Shown: positions 1 to 7,891, counted from the stretch's first letter. The stretch: 11,362 nt of DNA from Willaertia magna (GCA_902984215.1 CADWAF010004151.1:1-11362); one strand, 5' to 3'. Made by a program: numbers and translations. The notes: generated by a model not told the origin, from the sequence alone.

Positions 1-48
1 ACAAACACAATAATTCCAATCAAAACCAATTAAATAGAATAGAACAAT

Positions 49-534
49 ATGGTAGAAAGCGTTCGTTCCAGTGCTCACGATGATAAAGGAAATATCAACC
101 GTGACCGAAAAGGTAACAACGGTCCCTCAAACACTCACAACATATTTTTCCATCTTCCCCCACCATCCTCTAATAATGAAAACAACGACAGCAGTAACAA
201 CAATAACAATGAATATTTAGATGAATCACACAGTATCCCTCCCTTTAATGAGAGCAATCTACAAGTAAAAGGAAAACTTTTTAAACATCAAGGTGAACCC
301 GCTCGTAAAGATATTTTATTCTTTGATGTTCCTTTTCAATCTTCAATTAATGGTGGATTTATGGGTTGTGTTGGAATGGGAACATTTTCAGGTTACGGTC
401 ACGGTGATATAGGTGATACTATTGGTACTCACGGGGATATAAATGCTAGCGAGGAAATGCACAGAAAACAGTTAAAAAATAGTAATCATGAAAGTAGTGT
501 GGAAAATGAAAGAATGCGTTCTAAAGAGTTTTAA
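49..534 (+). CDS. Unrecognised Asn-rich 161-aa protein
   Basis: This single-exon frame runs from ATG to TAA and I do not recognise its family. The N-terminal half (about 1-60) is low complexity: charged and Asn/Ser-rich with a Pro run (HLPPPSS near 35-41) and an Asn stretch at 49-54. Residues 75-135 look more ordered, with a hydrophobic patch (DILFFDVPF, 88-96) followed by a Gly-rich segment containing an imperfect repeat (GHGDIGDTIGTHGDI, about 117-131). The C-terminus is charged. There is no signal peptide or membrane span. Only 48 bp lie upstream, so a further 5' exon outside the window is possible, but the local ATG follows an A-rich leader like those of other genes here. Downstream, AATAAA at 586-591 could serve polyadenylation, a weak call in such AT-rich DNA. 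It is probably a real gene because codon bias and length resemble the neighbours. Confidence 0.6.
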   Translation: MVESVRSSAHDDKGNINRDRKGNNGPSNTHNIFFHLPPPSSNNENNDSSNNNNNEYLDESHSIPPFNESNLQVKGKLFKHQGEPARKDILFFDVPFQSSINGGFMGCVGMGTFSGYGHGDIGDTIGTHGDINASEEMHRKQLKNSNHESSVENERMRSKEF

Positions 535-672
535 TTTATATTATTTTGTATTTTATTTGAAAATTTACTGTAAATAATTGTAAAGAATAAATTTTTTATT
601 GTAAAACGAAGATGCGCCGATGCCGAACAAACCTGTCACTCGTCATTCAAATAATAAAAAATTAAAAAAAAA
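535..672. other. Short intergenic spacer
   Basis: This 138-bp spacer separates two + strand genes. It contains an AATAAA (586-591) possibly ending the first transcript, a short GC-richer stretch around 607-645, and a run of ten A's just before the next ATG. I see no gene in it. Confidence 0.5.
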
Positions 673-2148
673 ATGTCACATTTAATAGATCCATTTTCTC
701 CCGTTCAAACATTAATTAACAAAATAAATAGTAATGAAGCACTTCTTAATAGAGCTAAATTTACAGGTATTTTACAATACGCAGAAATCCATTCAGACCC
801 AGAAAATATTAAACGAGAAGAATTCTTTACTCAAATGCGTTTAATTAATAACACTTTTGAGCGGGAAGTTTCACAAAGTTTACAGTTACCAAACCATGAA
901 ACAAACTATTTAATTGAGATAAATAAAAATAAGATAAAAAAAATTGGCGGGAGTTCAATTTTAAATCATTTCGCAATCTCTACGGAAGAAGAACAAGAAG
1001 AAAGAGATGAAGGATCGAGAGTGGGGTTAGGCTTAAAAGAAAGAGGAGGAAGAGATTTAGCAATTATTCAATCTTCTGAACCTTCTAATGTCAGTAATGA
1101 AAGCAATATGAATCATAGTTTCGCTGTTGAGGATGACGATGACGGACTGATGGATGAATATGATGAGATGCAAAGACAATATTATGAACAACAATTGAAT
1201 GAGTTAATGAGGAAGAAGAGGTTAGCTATTAAATTGTTAATTACGGAAAGTTATGGAGAAATTCCTTCAAAAAGGATATTTAGACAAGTTAGTTCGCCAA
1301 TTTTAAATTTATTTGATAAATTACCTTCGTATGGAATGTTGTAAGTTTTATTTCTTACAATTTATTGTTTACTAGTAATTATTACAATGAATTTTATTTT
1401 AATTTTAACAATTAAAAGTCACGTTGCTTTATTGATAGGACCGTGGAAGATTGAATATGTTAATTCTAGTTTTGTAGTTATAAGTAAAGCTATGTCTTTA
1501 AATGCATTAGCTGCCATTGATATTGACATATTACAGTTGACAGATATTGAACAATGTATTGAAAAAGTATCAAAAGTAATTGCTCATTGGAATACAACAA
1601 AATATTATAAAAATACTGGATGTTGTGAAAAAGAACCTAATGCAGGTAATTGTCAAGATTTTGTTAATAGCGTTTTAGAAGAGTTGGGACTTTTACAAAA
1701 GAAAGAATTAGTTTGTACAGGAGCTATAAAGAAATATTTAACTAGATTAAGAAAGAAAGGAAGAGGTGGAATGAAATTCTTTATGGATGAAGAGTTTAAA
1801 GTGAAGTTTAATATTTCAATTGCTAAAGATTATATAAAATTTGAAACGCATAAAGAATTGGATCAATTTGTGATTGATTTACAAAATGTGGATCCTTTCT
1901 TTGAATTACATTATCCTACAGAATATTCTTTATTAAAAGCATTTGATAGAGCAATGTGGATGAGAAATTATATTTCAAAAGGTTTAGATGATAAATATAC
2001 ACCATTAGTGGGACAAACCATTTGTTACGAAGAAGATTCTGAGGAACCAATAGAAACAACTGAATTACAATGTCCTTTTAATGATCCAAAAGTAACTTGG
2101 AGTACTGGCATACAAGAACAACCTTCTTCTTCTTCCTTATATCAATAG
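673..2148 (+). CDS. Two-exon protein with a permuted papain-fold-like (LRAT/NlpC-type) domain, 465 aa
   Basis: Exons 673-1340 and 1419-2148 join in frame: TT of the last codon plus T gives Phe223, followed directly by His224. Splicing replaces the TAA at 1342 and gives 1398 nt. The N-terminal half has an acidic linker (EEEQEERDE near 105-112, DDDDG near 153-157) followed by a basic helix-like stretch. The C-terminal half begins with HVALLIGPWKIEYVNSS (224-240), has a helical segment, then GNCQDFVNSVLEELG (299-313). A His at the end of one strand followed some 77 residues later by Asn-Cys-x-x-Phe at a helix start is the order seen in circularly permuted papain-fold families such as LRAT and NlpC/P60 relatives. 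His224 and Cys301 would be the candidate catalytic pair, which is inference. The C-terminal region (GRGGMKFF onward) is unrecognised, with a Ser-rich tail. Hydrolase, acyltransferase or inactive binding module cannot be decided from sequence. Confidence 0.75.
1341..1418 (+). other. Spliceosomal intron, 78 nt
   Basis: The donor is GTAAGT at 1341 and the acceptor ATTAAAAG ends at 1418. The intron is AT-rich and contains in-frame stops. Removing it fuses the two open frames in phase 2. The earlier AG at 1374-1375 leads quickly to a TAA, so it is not the productive acceptor. Confidence 0.8.
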
Positions 2149-2230
2149 CTATAAAAACAATAATTTAACACTGTGACATTAAAAAAATTTATGTCAGTTT
2201 TTGTATTAGTATTTTTCTAATCATTAACTG

Positions 2231-2418
2231 CTATTCACTTTCTGGAACAGAACCCAACAATTCCAATGCAATGCTTCTGCAATTAGACCCACTATTGGCG
2301 AGTAAAGCCCAACCACTTTCACACTGCATCTTCCTCATTAGATTCCTTGAGCCCCGTACTTATGAACAACAGCCATTTGGTAAATCATACGGCTCTTCCT
2401 ATATGTTATCAATAACAT
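2231..2418 (-). pseudogene. Possible frameshifted coding remnant
   Basis: On the - strand two short frames abut. Frame A (2418-2338) reads MLLITYRKSRMIYQMAVV... and stops. Frame B, offset by one register, is open from 2359 down to a TAG at 2231-2233 and includes SGWALLANSGSNC and IALELLGSVPESE. Frame A also stays open upstream to about 2510 without an ATG. The block is GC-richer than its flanks and its peptides are compositionally protein-like, unlike the AT-rich spacer. I read this as a decayed gene fragment with a frameshift near 2340-2360. It could also be a fragment of an intron-containing gene or a chance event. I do not recognise the family. Confidence 0.3.
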
Positions 2419-2530
2419 TGCTTCATCATTAACCGAAAAGAAAGCAAATTTTTTTGACCTAGTAGACCGTGGAAAGTAATATTTTTGGGGGTTATGGTTC
2501 TTGTTTTAGCAAATAAATTTGGTTGAAGTT

Positions 2531-2534
2531 AAAA
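2531..2534 (-). terminator. RNA polymerase III T4 terminator of tRNA-Cys
   Basis: Reading the - strand past the discriminator base at 2540, a TTTT run occurs at 2534-2531, five bases beyond the mature 3' end. This is the minimal eukaryotic Pol III termination signal. Confidence 0.6.
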
Positions 2535-2539
2535 TTGTC

Positions 2540-2626
2540 AGGACCGACCGTGGATTGAACACGGGACCTACAGATGGTTGCAATCAAACATTGCAATCTG
2601 CTGCTCTACCACTGAGCTATCGACCC
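2540..2626 (-). tRNA. tRNA-Cys(GCA) with a 15-nt intron
   Basis: The - strand folds as a complete cloverleaf. The acceptor GGGTCGA (2626-2620) pairs with TCGGTCC, with two G-U pairs. The D stem GCTC/GAGC has an AGTGGTA loop. The anticodon stem GCAGA/TCTGT has a G-U at the outer end. The loop TTGCAA plus A gives anticodon GCA. The variable loop is AGGTC, and the T arm is CCGTG-TTCAATC-CACGG. The discriminator is U73, the identity base of tRNA-Cys. A 15-nt intron (2576-2590) sits between positions 37 and 38, the universal eukaryotic nuclear position. CCA is not encoded, as expected. The D arm (A box) and T arm (B box, GTTCAATCC) provide the internal Pol III promoter, and a T4 run follows. The gene appears functional, supplying cysteinyl-tRNA for UGC/UGU codons. 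Confidence 0.95.
2576..2590 (-). other. tRNA-Cys intron
   Basis: This 15-nt intron (TGTTTGATTGCAACC on the - strand) follows A37. It contains TTGCAA, identical to and, because TTGCAA is its own reverse complement, complementary to the anticodon-loop TTGCAA. Pairing extends the anticodon stem, leaves a 7-nt terminal loop, and puts the 3' cleavage site in a 3-nt CCA bulge, resembling the structure cut by tRNA splicing endonuclease. Confidence 0.85.
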
Positions 2627-2770
2627 ATTGATTTTACTGCAAAGAAGACTTTTTATTTTTTTTGTTCAAACAACAAACAAATTATTTAAATTAATTACAA
2701 AAAAACGTTAAACTAGGTTTATTTTTCGCCCTCTCTTATTAAAATTCCACAAAATGATTTAGTGCTTAAC

Positions 2771-4096
2771 TTATTTAATTTCAAAATTAACCTTAAGGCC
2801 TAATTCTGCCGCATTGTTGACAATACTACTACATAAAACTGCCTTATGTGCTGCGTCATCTAAGTTGTCAGCTGGAATAACTCTAATACCACTCTTTGCT
2901 AAAATATCTTTTGCTTGTTGAACATTAGTACCTTGTAAACGAACAACAACTGGTGCTCGTAATTGTGTTTCTTTCATTGCATTTATCAAACCTTGAGCAA
3001 TTAAGTCACATCTCATAATACCACCAAAAATGTTAACTAAAATTGCTTGCACATGAGCATCATCATTCAAAATCTTTAAAGCTTCAACAATTTGGTCTTG
3101 ACTTGCACCACCTCCAACATCCAAAAAGTTTGCAGGTTCTCCACCGAATAATTTAATGATATCCATTGTTGCCATAGCTAAACCAGCACCATTAACGATA
3201 CATCCAATATTACCATCTAAACCAATATAATTCAAATCATATTTAGCTGCACGAACATCTCTTGGATCTTCTTGAGTAATATCTCTTAAAGCAAATAATT
3301 CTTTTTGACGGAATGCTGCATTATCATCAATATTGAATTTTGCATCAGCACAAATAACTTTTCCGTCTGCAGTTTCTATTAAAGGATTTACTTCTAACAA
3401 AACAGCATCTGTCTTCATAAACATATTATATAACTTTGTTATTTGATCAACAGCTTGTTCCAGTAAACCTTCACGTTCAAAATGTAATTTACGTGCCATT
3501 TCTTCAGCTTGTGATTGTTTTAAACCTTCTTTAGTATTAATTTGTATAGTATGGATTTCTTCTGGACTTTCTTTTGCAACATCTTCAATAGCCATACCAC
3601 CTTGTGTACTTCCGATAATAACTGGACCACCAGATTGTCTATCTAATAAGATTGCAAGATATAATTCTCTTCTAGCATATAATCTTTCTTGTAAATAAAC
3701 CTTAGAACAAGGCTTTCCTTCAGGACCAGTTTGTTTTGTTACTAAAACTTGACCTAACATCTTACTAACATAATTTTCAGCTTCTTCTACGGATAAAGCT
3801 TTTTGAACTCCACCCTTTAAACCACTCTTAAATTTACCTCTTCCTCTACCACCAGCTAAGACTTGAGCTTTCACAATGTAATCTACGTTATTACCTAAAT
3901 CAGCACAGGCTTTCTTTACTTCGGTGATACTATTTACGATTTTACCTTTTGGCACTACAATACCATGATCTCTAAAAATTTGTTGGGCTTGGTATTCATG
4001 TAAATTTAAGAAACGTTTTTGAATATTTTGGCAAATATTAGATGAAGGAGATGATTTTGTTAATAATTTATTTAATAAACGCTTAGAGGAATGCAT
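2771..4096 (-). CDS. Mitochondrial succinyl-CoA ligase (succinate-CoA ligase), beta subunit
   Basis: This subunit pairs with the alpha subunit in the mitochondrial matrix and couples succinyl-CoA plus phosphate to succinate, CoA and ATP or GTP in the TCA cycle. Residues 1-29 are basic, Ser-rich and free of acidic residues, a plausible mitochondrial presequence. The mature start LNLHEYQAQQIF (30-41) is the family's N-terminal signature. The ATP-grasp domain follows, with KAQVLAGGRGRGKF (76-89) and the metal/nucleotide-binding EVNPL (235-239) and DAKFNIDDNA (251-260). The C-terminal CoA-ligase domain contains VNGAGLAMATMDI (301-313), DVGGGASQDQ (326-335) and VNIFGGIMRCD (354-364). The length of 441 aa is normal. 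Several positions look closer to the GTP-type subunit and others to the ATP-type, so nucleotide specificity is left open and no symbol is given. It is a single exon and shares a divergent 5' region with the gene at 4511. Confidence 0.96.
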   Translation of the reverse strand: MHSSKRLLNKLLTKSSPSSNICQNIQKRFLNLHEYQAQQIFRDHGIVVPKGKIVNSITEVKKACADLGNNVDYIVKAQVLAGGRGRGKFKSGLKGGVQKALSVEEAENYVSKMLGQVLVTKQTGPEGKPCSKVYLQERLYARRELYLAILLDRQSGGPVIIGSTQGGMAIEDVAKESPEEIHTIQINTKEGLKQSQAEEMARKLHFEREGLLEQAVDQITKLYNMFMKTDAVLLEVNPLIETADGKVICADAKFNIDDNAAFRQKELFALRDITQEDPRDVRAAKYDLNYIGLDGNIGCIVNGAGLAMATMDIIKLFGGEPANFLDVGGGASQDQIVEALKILNDDAHVQAILVNIFGGIMRCDLIAQGLINAMKETQLRAPVVVRLQGTNVQQAKDILAKSGIRVIPADNLDDAAHKAVLCSSIVNNAAELGLKVNFEIK

Positions 4097-4510
4097 TGTT
4101 TATTGATCCTATTCGTGTGGAATGAAGAGATTCAAAATAATGATGAGAAAAAAGGATCAACTAACTTTGATAAATTTTTTTAAAAAATATTTGCAAGCAA
4201 GCAAGCGGGGCATGAAGCTTCGTTCTGCAAACATTTCAAATGAACAACTTAAATAGAGTAAGGGATGTACGTCTTTTGCAAGGGAAAATTGAAAGCAGCA
4301 TTGAATTAGATTTGAGGAAAATAAAGAATCTTATTAGTTTTTTCTTTTTCAACAATTAAGCCTTCTACACTACTTATACTTTATCTAAAAACAAGGCTTT
4401 ACCTTTCAGTCTTTGAAGGTAATCAACCAATGCAAAGCCTAATAAAAACTCTTAGCCTTCTCCTTTCTTCACTTTCTTCTGTTGTGGTTTCAAATAATTA
4501 GAAACAAAAA
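4097..4510. promoter_or_regulatory. Divergent 5' region of ligase and membrane-protein genes
   Basis: This 414-bp region should contain both promoters. It includes a (GCAA)3GC tract at 4193-4206, a GC-richer patch after it, three AAGCCT/AGGCTT hexamers (4358-4363, 4394-4399, 4435-4440) and a nested inverted repeat at 4394-4440. No TATA box stands out from the AT background and I see no gene. Confidence 0.5.
4394..4440. repeat. Nested inverted repeat in divergent promoter
   Basis: The outer arms AGGCTTT (4394-4400) and AAAGCCT (4434-4440) enclose inner arms TACCTT (4400-4405) and AAGGTA (4416-4421). It could be paired binding sites or a stem-loop in the 5' UTR of the + strand gene, whose ATG lies 71 bp downstream. 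Confidence 0.45.
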
Positions 4511-5449
4511 ATGTTTACAAGTCTTACGGCTCTTGTCACTACTGCAACAACAACAACAACAGATAAAGTACCGTCTATGGATAAATCGATTATTAATAAT
4601 AATAATAATCATTTAAATTCATCATCATTTACTAGTTCGGAACTATCAGTTTTATATCCAACAACAATAAATGATTTTATTTATAATTATTTAACAAATA
4701 TAACATTTTATATAAATTTTTATGAACAATTTATTGAAACAATTCCTTCTAATTTATTACAATTTTTATTTACTAAAATTATTGTAAAAGAACAATGGAT
4801 GCCAAATACTTTTGAATTTATAATTTTATTTATTGAATTTATTATAATAATTATTTTAATTTTTTTGTCTATGGATAAATCGATTATTAATAATAATAAT
4901 AATCATTTAAATTCATCATCATTTACTAGTTCGGAACTATCAGTTTTATATCCAACAACAATAAATGATTTTATTTATAATTATTTAACAAATATAACAT
5001 TTTATATAAATTTTTATGAACAATTTATTGAAACAATTCCTTCTAATTTATTACAATTTTTATTTACTAAAATTATTGTAAAAGAACAATGGATGCCAAA
5101 TACTTTTGAATTTATAATTTTATTTATTGAATTTATTATAATAATTATTTTAATTTTTTTAATTATCTTTTCTTGGAATTATTATCAAGATTATATCCAA
5201 CAACAAATCATCTCAGAAGAAGATTTACAACAACAAGACATGGACAATCAAGATACACTTTTTAGTGAAAATGGTCAAATTAATGATAACAATAGGAATG
5301 GCATTAGTGTTGGTGGCAACGGTGTTGTTGTTGATAGTAATAAAGAAAGAATTGTAATGGATAATATAACACCAACTGCTGAATCTACTTCATCTTCAGA
5401 GAATAGTACGCCAATCATTGTAAGCTCTCCACAAGCCTTGTTGGAATAG
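4511..5449 (+). CDS. Unrecognised membrane protein with a duplicated 98-residue unit, 312 aa
   Basis: This single frame runs from ATG (after AAACAAAAA) to TAG. A Thr-rich N-terminus (1-21) precedes two identical 98-residue units, S22-L119 and S120-L217. Each unit has an Asn run, a Ser-rich patch, an amphipathic/hydrophobic region (TINDFIYNYLTNITFYINF), the polar stretch VKEQWMPNT, and a strongly hydrophobic span (FEFIILFIEFIIIIILIFL) that should cross a membrane. The second span runs on into IIFSW before a Gln/Asp-rich, presumably soluble tail (about 225-312) with a Ser/Thr-rich end. The duplication thus changes a likely one-span protein into a two-span one. Without the extra copy it would be 214 aa. 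The first Met of the repeat unit (residue 24) could have been an older start. No family is recognised. Confidence 0.65.
   Translation: MFTSLTALVTTATTTTTDKVPSMDKSIINNNNNHLNSSSFTSSELSVLYPTTINDFIYNYLTNITFYINFYEQFIETIPSNLLQFLFTKIIVKEQWMPNTFEFIILFIEFIIIIILIFLSMDKSIINNNNNHLNSSSFTSSELSVLYPTTINDFIYNYLTNITFYINFYEQFIETIPSNLLQFLFTKIIVKEQWMPNTFEFIILFIEFIIIIILIFLIIFSWNYYQDYIQQQIISEEDLQQQDMDNQDTLFSENGQINDNNRNGISVGGNGVVVDSNKERIVMDNITPTAESTSSSENSTPIIVSSPQALLE
4573..5160 (+). repeat. Perfect 294-bp tandem duplication
   Basis: Copy 1 (4573-4866) and copy 2 (4867-5160) match base for base, including all synonymous sites. The unit is 98 codons, so the frame is kept. The bases immediately outside the unit differ (c4572 versus t4866; g4867 versus a5161), so there is no microhomology at the junction. 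Either a very recent duplication or an assembly artefact would explain complete identity. Confidence 0.97.
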
Positions 5450-6403
5450 AATTCGATTAATGTTGAGAAATAAACAGCACTCATTAAAATAATGTTTAAA
5501 TAAGCAAGATGTCAATAATAGATACTATTTGCATGTTGGGCTATTTTAGAATATTTATTAATTGTGCTTCTTATAATTCAATTTTATTTTTATTTTTTAA
5601 AAAGGAATAATTTATTTAAGGTGATTCAATAATTTTAACAACTTGTTCAAAAGTATCAACTAAATATTTTGCTGATAAAATATTAACATTCATTCCAATT
5701 ACTGAACGTTTGGGTGTCCAAAACAAAAATATTAATTTACTTTTAACAATAAATACTGTCATTTAACTTTAAATATTTAAAAAAAGTTATATTTTTTTAT
5801 TTTTTAATTTTATTTATATTAAATTTTATTTTTCAATAAAAAACTTTTTATGTATTTATAACACTTTCATAAAAATAAAAATCAACTTATTTTTTACAAA
5901 ACTTAAATACTAATATTGAAATTGTGTTTTTTTAAATATAAAATTTTTATTTAATATTATTATAAAAAAATTTAAACTTTAAACTCAACTCGTTTTAAAT
6001 AATGGTATAATACTTAAATAAAAACTTTAATTAATAAATAATATGTATTTATAGATCAATAAAAATTTTTATTAAACAAATTTAATTAATATTATTAAAA
6101 CTCTTTTTAAAAATTTTACAATAATTTAATTTATTTTTTTTAAGACAAAATAAATAATTAATAAGCTTAATAGCTTTATGTAAGTCAAAATAGAGTTTAG
6201 ATTTAAAGTTACTATATATAGTTTAAACAATTATAAAAGAGAAATTATATTTTTTTTTACTGTTACAAAATCATGGCGTTTTACAATATTTATTAAATTT
6301 GTTTATCATTGTTTAGGATATATTAATTATCATTTTATTTATTCTGTTAATTAAAACGATAATAATTACTTTTTTGAAAAAATTGTGAAATTAGTAACAA
6401 AAG
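5450..6403. other. Very AT-rich convergent intergenic region
   Basis: This 954-bp region separates the 3' ends of two converging genes. From about 5763 to 6400 it is almost pure A/T with long A and T runs and no sustained frame on either strand. The only coding-like piece is the 48-codon fragment at 5616-5762 on the - strand. I see no RNA gene or clear repeat unit. Confidence 0.6.
5616..5762 (-). pseudogene. 48-codon fragment resembling the C-terminal half of an ADF/cofilin domain
   Basis: The - strand reads ATG at 5762-5760 to TAA at 5618-5616, with an in-frame TAA directly before the ATG. The peptide contains KSKLIFLFWTPKRSV (7-21) and ILSAKYLVDTFEQ (28-40). Aligned without gaps to the cofilin core (pattern L-V-F-I-F-W-A-P ... 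S-S-K), it matches at the Phe-x-Phe-Trp-x-Pro strand and at the Ser-x-Lys before the long actin-binding helix. The rest of an ADF-H domain (about 130 aa) is not visible upstream, where the DNA is nearly all A/T. It could therefore be a relic, a terminal exon of a gene with an unusually long intron, or coincidence. The splice-like ACAG at 5759-5756 would allow an exon reading. The family assignment is from memory of the fold and is tentative. Confidence 0.35.
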
Positions 6404-7891
6404 TTATCGAATGCTTCTCATATTTCTTGGGGCACTGTTCAAAACGGATTGATGAATTGAAGGTAAGCTTTTCTCTGAATTATTAGTTGGAGGTGGACTA
6501 AAAACTTTCCAAAATCTAAGAGTTTCATCTCCAGCTCCACTGACAATAGTTGTACCATCTGGACTTTGAGCCATGTGAAAAACTCTATTGGTATGTCCAG
6601 TCAACTCTGCAATCTTTACAAGTGATGGATATTTCCAAACACACAATTGATTTTGTTGGAAACCATGTGAAGATATTATTTCTCTGTCATGTTTGGCCCA
6701 AACTAGTGAACACACTTGAGAATTTGTGTCAATACTATTTAAAAGTGTACCGTTTTGTGTGTTCCAAAACATCATCTTTCTATCGCTGGTACCACCACCA
6801 GAAGCTAACAGATGTGATTGCCAAGGACACCAAGCAAGAGCCTTAACTGCTGCAATATGTTCGCGTAAAGAAAACTTTGGTGCCACTTCATTTTGTGTCA
6901 AAATAGATGTCTTATCCCATATATTCAAAACGTTATCGTTAGCTCCACTTGCCAATTGAGTACCGTCACAAGACCATTTCAAACCACAAACTTCATATTC
7001 ATTGTGTGCACTTTGAATGGTTATCACATGCTTGGCTTGCCTTACGTCATGATTTATAATTTTACCATCTTTCCCACCACTTGATAATATATAACTATTC
7101 CACGCTAAAGAACAAACTCTTTGAGTATGTCCACGCATTGTTCTAATCTGTTTGCTTTTTGCAACATCCCAAATCTGTACATCATGATAGTTTGTACCAA
7201 TCGCTAAATAACTTCCATCTTCAACCCATGAAACACTAGTTATAAAATTATCTTGTTGTGTACATGACATTAACTTAACAATCTCTCCAGATTCACCATT
7301 CCATAAATAAACACTATCATATAAAGCAACAGCTAATATATTACTACTATTCCAATCTAATAAATTTAAATAATAATCTTCAACCATTCCAGGAGCATCT
7401 AAAACTTTTTCAGGTGTTTGTGGAATATGTCTATTACATAATTGTTTTCTATTTGCATTAACATTTTGATTAGAACCAGCAAATATCTTATTTTGTGAAT
7501 ATAAAACACGTAAATTATTATGCCAATCAGATGAAGCCTTAGGTGCCTTCTCTGTCAATGCTAAAATCTTTGCATCTTTAACTTTCTTTCCATCAAATAA
7601 ACGTTGTTCTAACATTTGATTATGGATATTCTCTTTTTGATTCATAACATTGTTTTCATCATCTTCCATTTGATTCATTAAATTATATTTGACAATATCC
7701 ATATCTTGTGAATTTAAACGTTGTGGTATAAATCTATCCATATTTTGATTATTACAAACATCCATTAAATCTGAAGAACTAGATGCACTTGTTGTTCTTT
7801 GTTTTCTTTTCCATCTTGGTTCATAAACTGAAGAAAGATCGGAATTTAAATCATCATTAATATCAAAGGCATCTTCAAAGTTATAGGACAT
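6404..7891 (-). CDS. CDC20: Cdc20, activator of the anaphase-promoting complex
   Basis: Cdc20 is the WD40 co-activator that brings securin and B-type cyclins to the APC/C and is the target of the spindle checkpoint. In this 495-aa single-exon protein the N-terminus carries the C-box DRFIPQR (52-58), a KEN box (86-88), and KILAL (108-112) at the place of the Mad2-interacting KILR motif, followed by NNLRVLYSQNK (125-135). PQTPEKVLDAPGM (157-169) leads into the propeller at YYLNLLDW (173-180). The WD40 blades include WCPWQSHLLASGGGTSDR, the conserved co-activator blade, and GHGFQQNQLCVWKYPS. The protein ends in Ile-Arg (494-495), the IR tail that docks on the APC/C. The N-terminal arrangement with a Mad2-motif-like segment favours Cdc20 over Cdh1. 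Cell-cycle elements lie about 170-200 bp upstream. Confidence 0.96.
   Translation of the reverse strand: MSYNFEDAFDINDDLNSDLSSVYEPRWKRKQRTTSASSSSDLMDVCNNQNMDRFIPQRLNSQDMDIVKYNLMNQMEDDENNVMNQKENIHNQMLEQRLFDGKKVKDAKILALTEKAPKASSDWHNNLRVLYSQNKIFAGSNQNVNANRKQLCNRHIPQTPEKVLDAPGMVEDYYLNLLDWNSSNILAVALYDSVYLWNGESGEIVKLMSCTQQDNFITSVSWVEDGSYLAIGTNYHDVQIWDVAKSKQIRTMRGHTQRVCSLAWNSYILSSGGKDGKIINHDVRQAKHVITIQSAHNEYEVCGLKWSCDGTQLASGANDNVLNIWDKTSILTQNEVAPKFSLREHIAAVKALAWCPWQSHLLASGGGTSDRKMMFWNTQNGTLLNSIDTNSQVCSLVWAKHDREIISSHGFQQNQLCVWKYPSLVKIAELTGHTNRVFHMAQSPDGTTIVSGAGDETLRFWKVFSPPPTNNSEKSLPSIHQSVLNSAPRNMRSIR

Larger units (their letters stand above)
2149..2770. other. Intergenic region between convergent mRNA genes, carrying a tRNA and a coding remnant
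   Basis: This 622-bp region separates the 3' ends of the + strand papain-fold-like gene and the - strand ligase gene. It contains a GC-richer relic (2231-2418), an AT-rich stretch (2430-2530), the tRNA-Cys (2540-2626), and a T-rich tail before the ligase stop codon. I see no other gene in it. Confidence 0.6.

Noticed and set aside
1341..1375. Shorter intron using the AG at 1374-1375
   Set aside because: It leads into a frame that ends at a TAA within about a dozen codons.
1387..2148. Separate 253-codon gene starting at the ATG at 1387
   Set aside because: That ATG and the next ten codons lie inside the 78-nt intron. Splicing gives an uninterrupted domain start and uses good splice sites.
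4193..4206. GCAA tetranucleotide tract as a CRISPR-like or telomeric repeat
   Set aside because: It has only three and a half units with no spacers, so it is a short microsatellite.
5275..5484. 69-codon - strand frame opposite the end of the duplicated membrane-protein gene
   Set aside because: It is antisense to a longer frame, and its hydrophobic character is the complement of Asn/Ser/Thr-rich codons on the other strand.
5763..6403. Centromere, origin or transposon remnant in the A/T desert
   Set aside because: There are no terminal repeats, target-site duplications, transposase-like frame or repeat periodicity. Base composition alone is not enough.
6550..7084. Three open frames on the + strand opposite CDC20 (6550-6846, 6726-6959, 6893-7084)
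   Set aside because: They lie wholly antisense to a clearly conserved WD40 gene, overlap each other in different frames and have no recognisable content.
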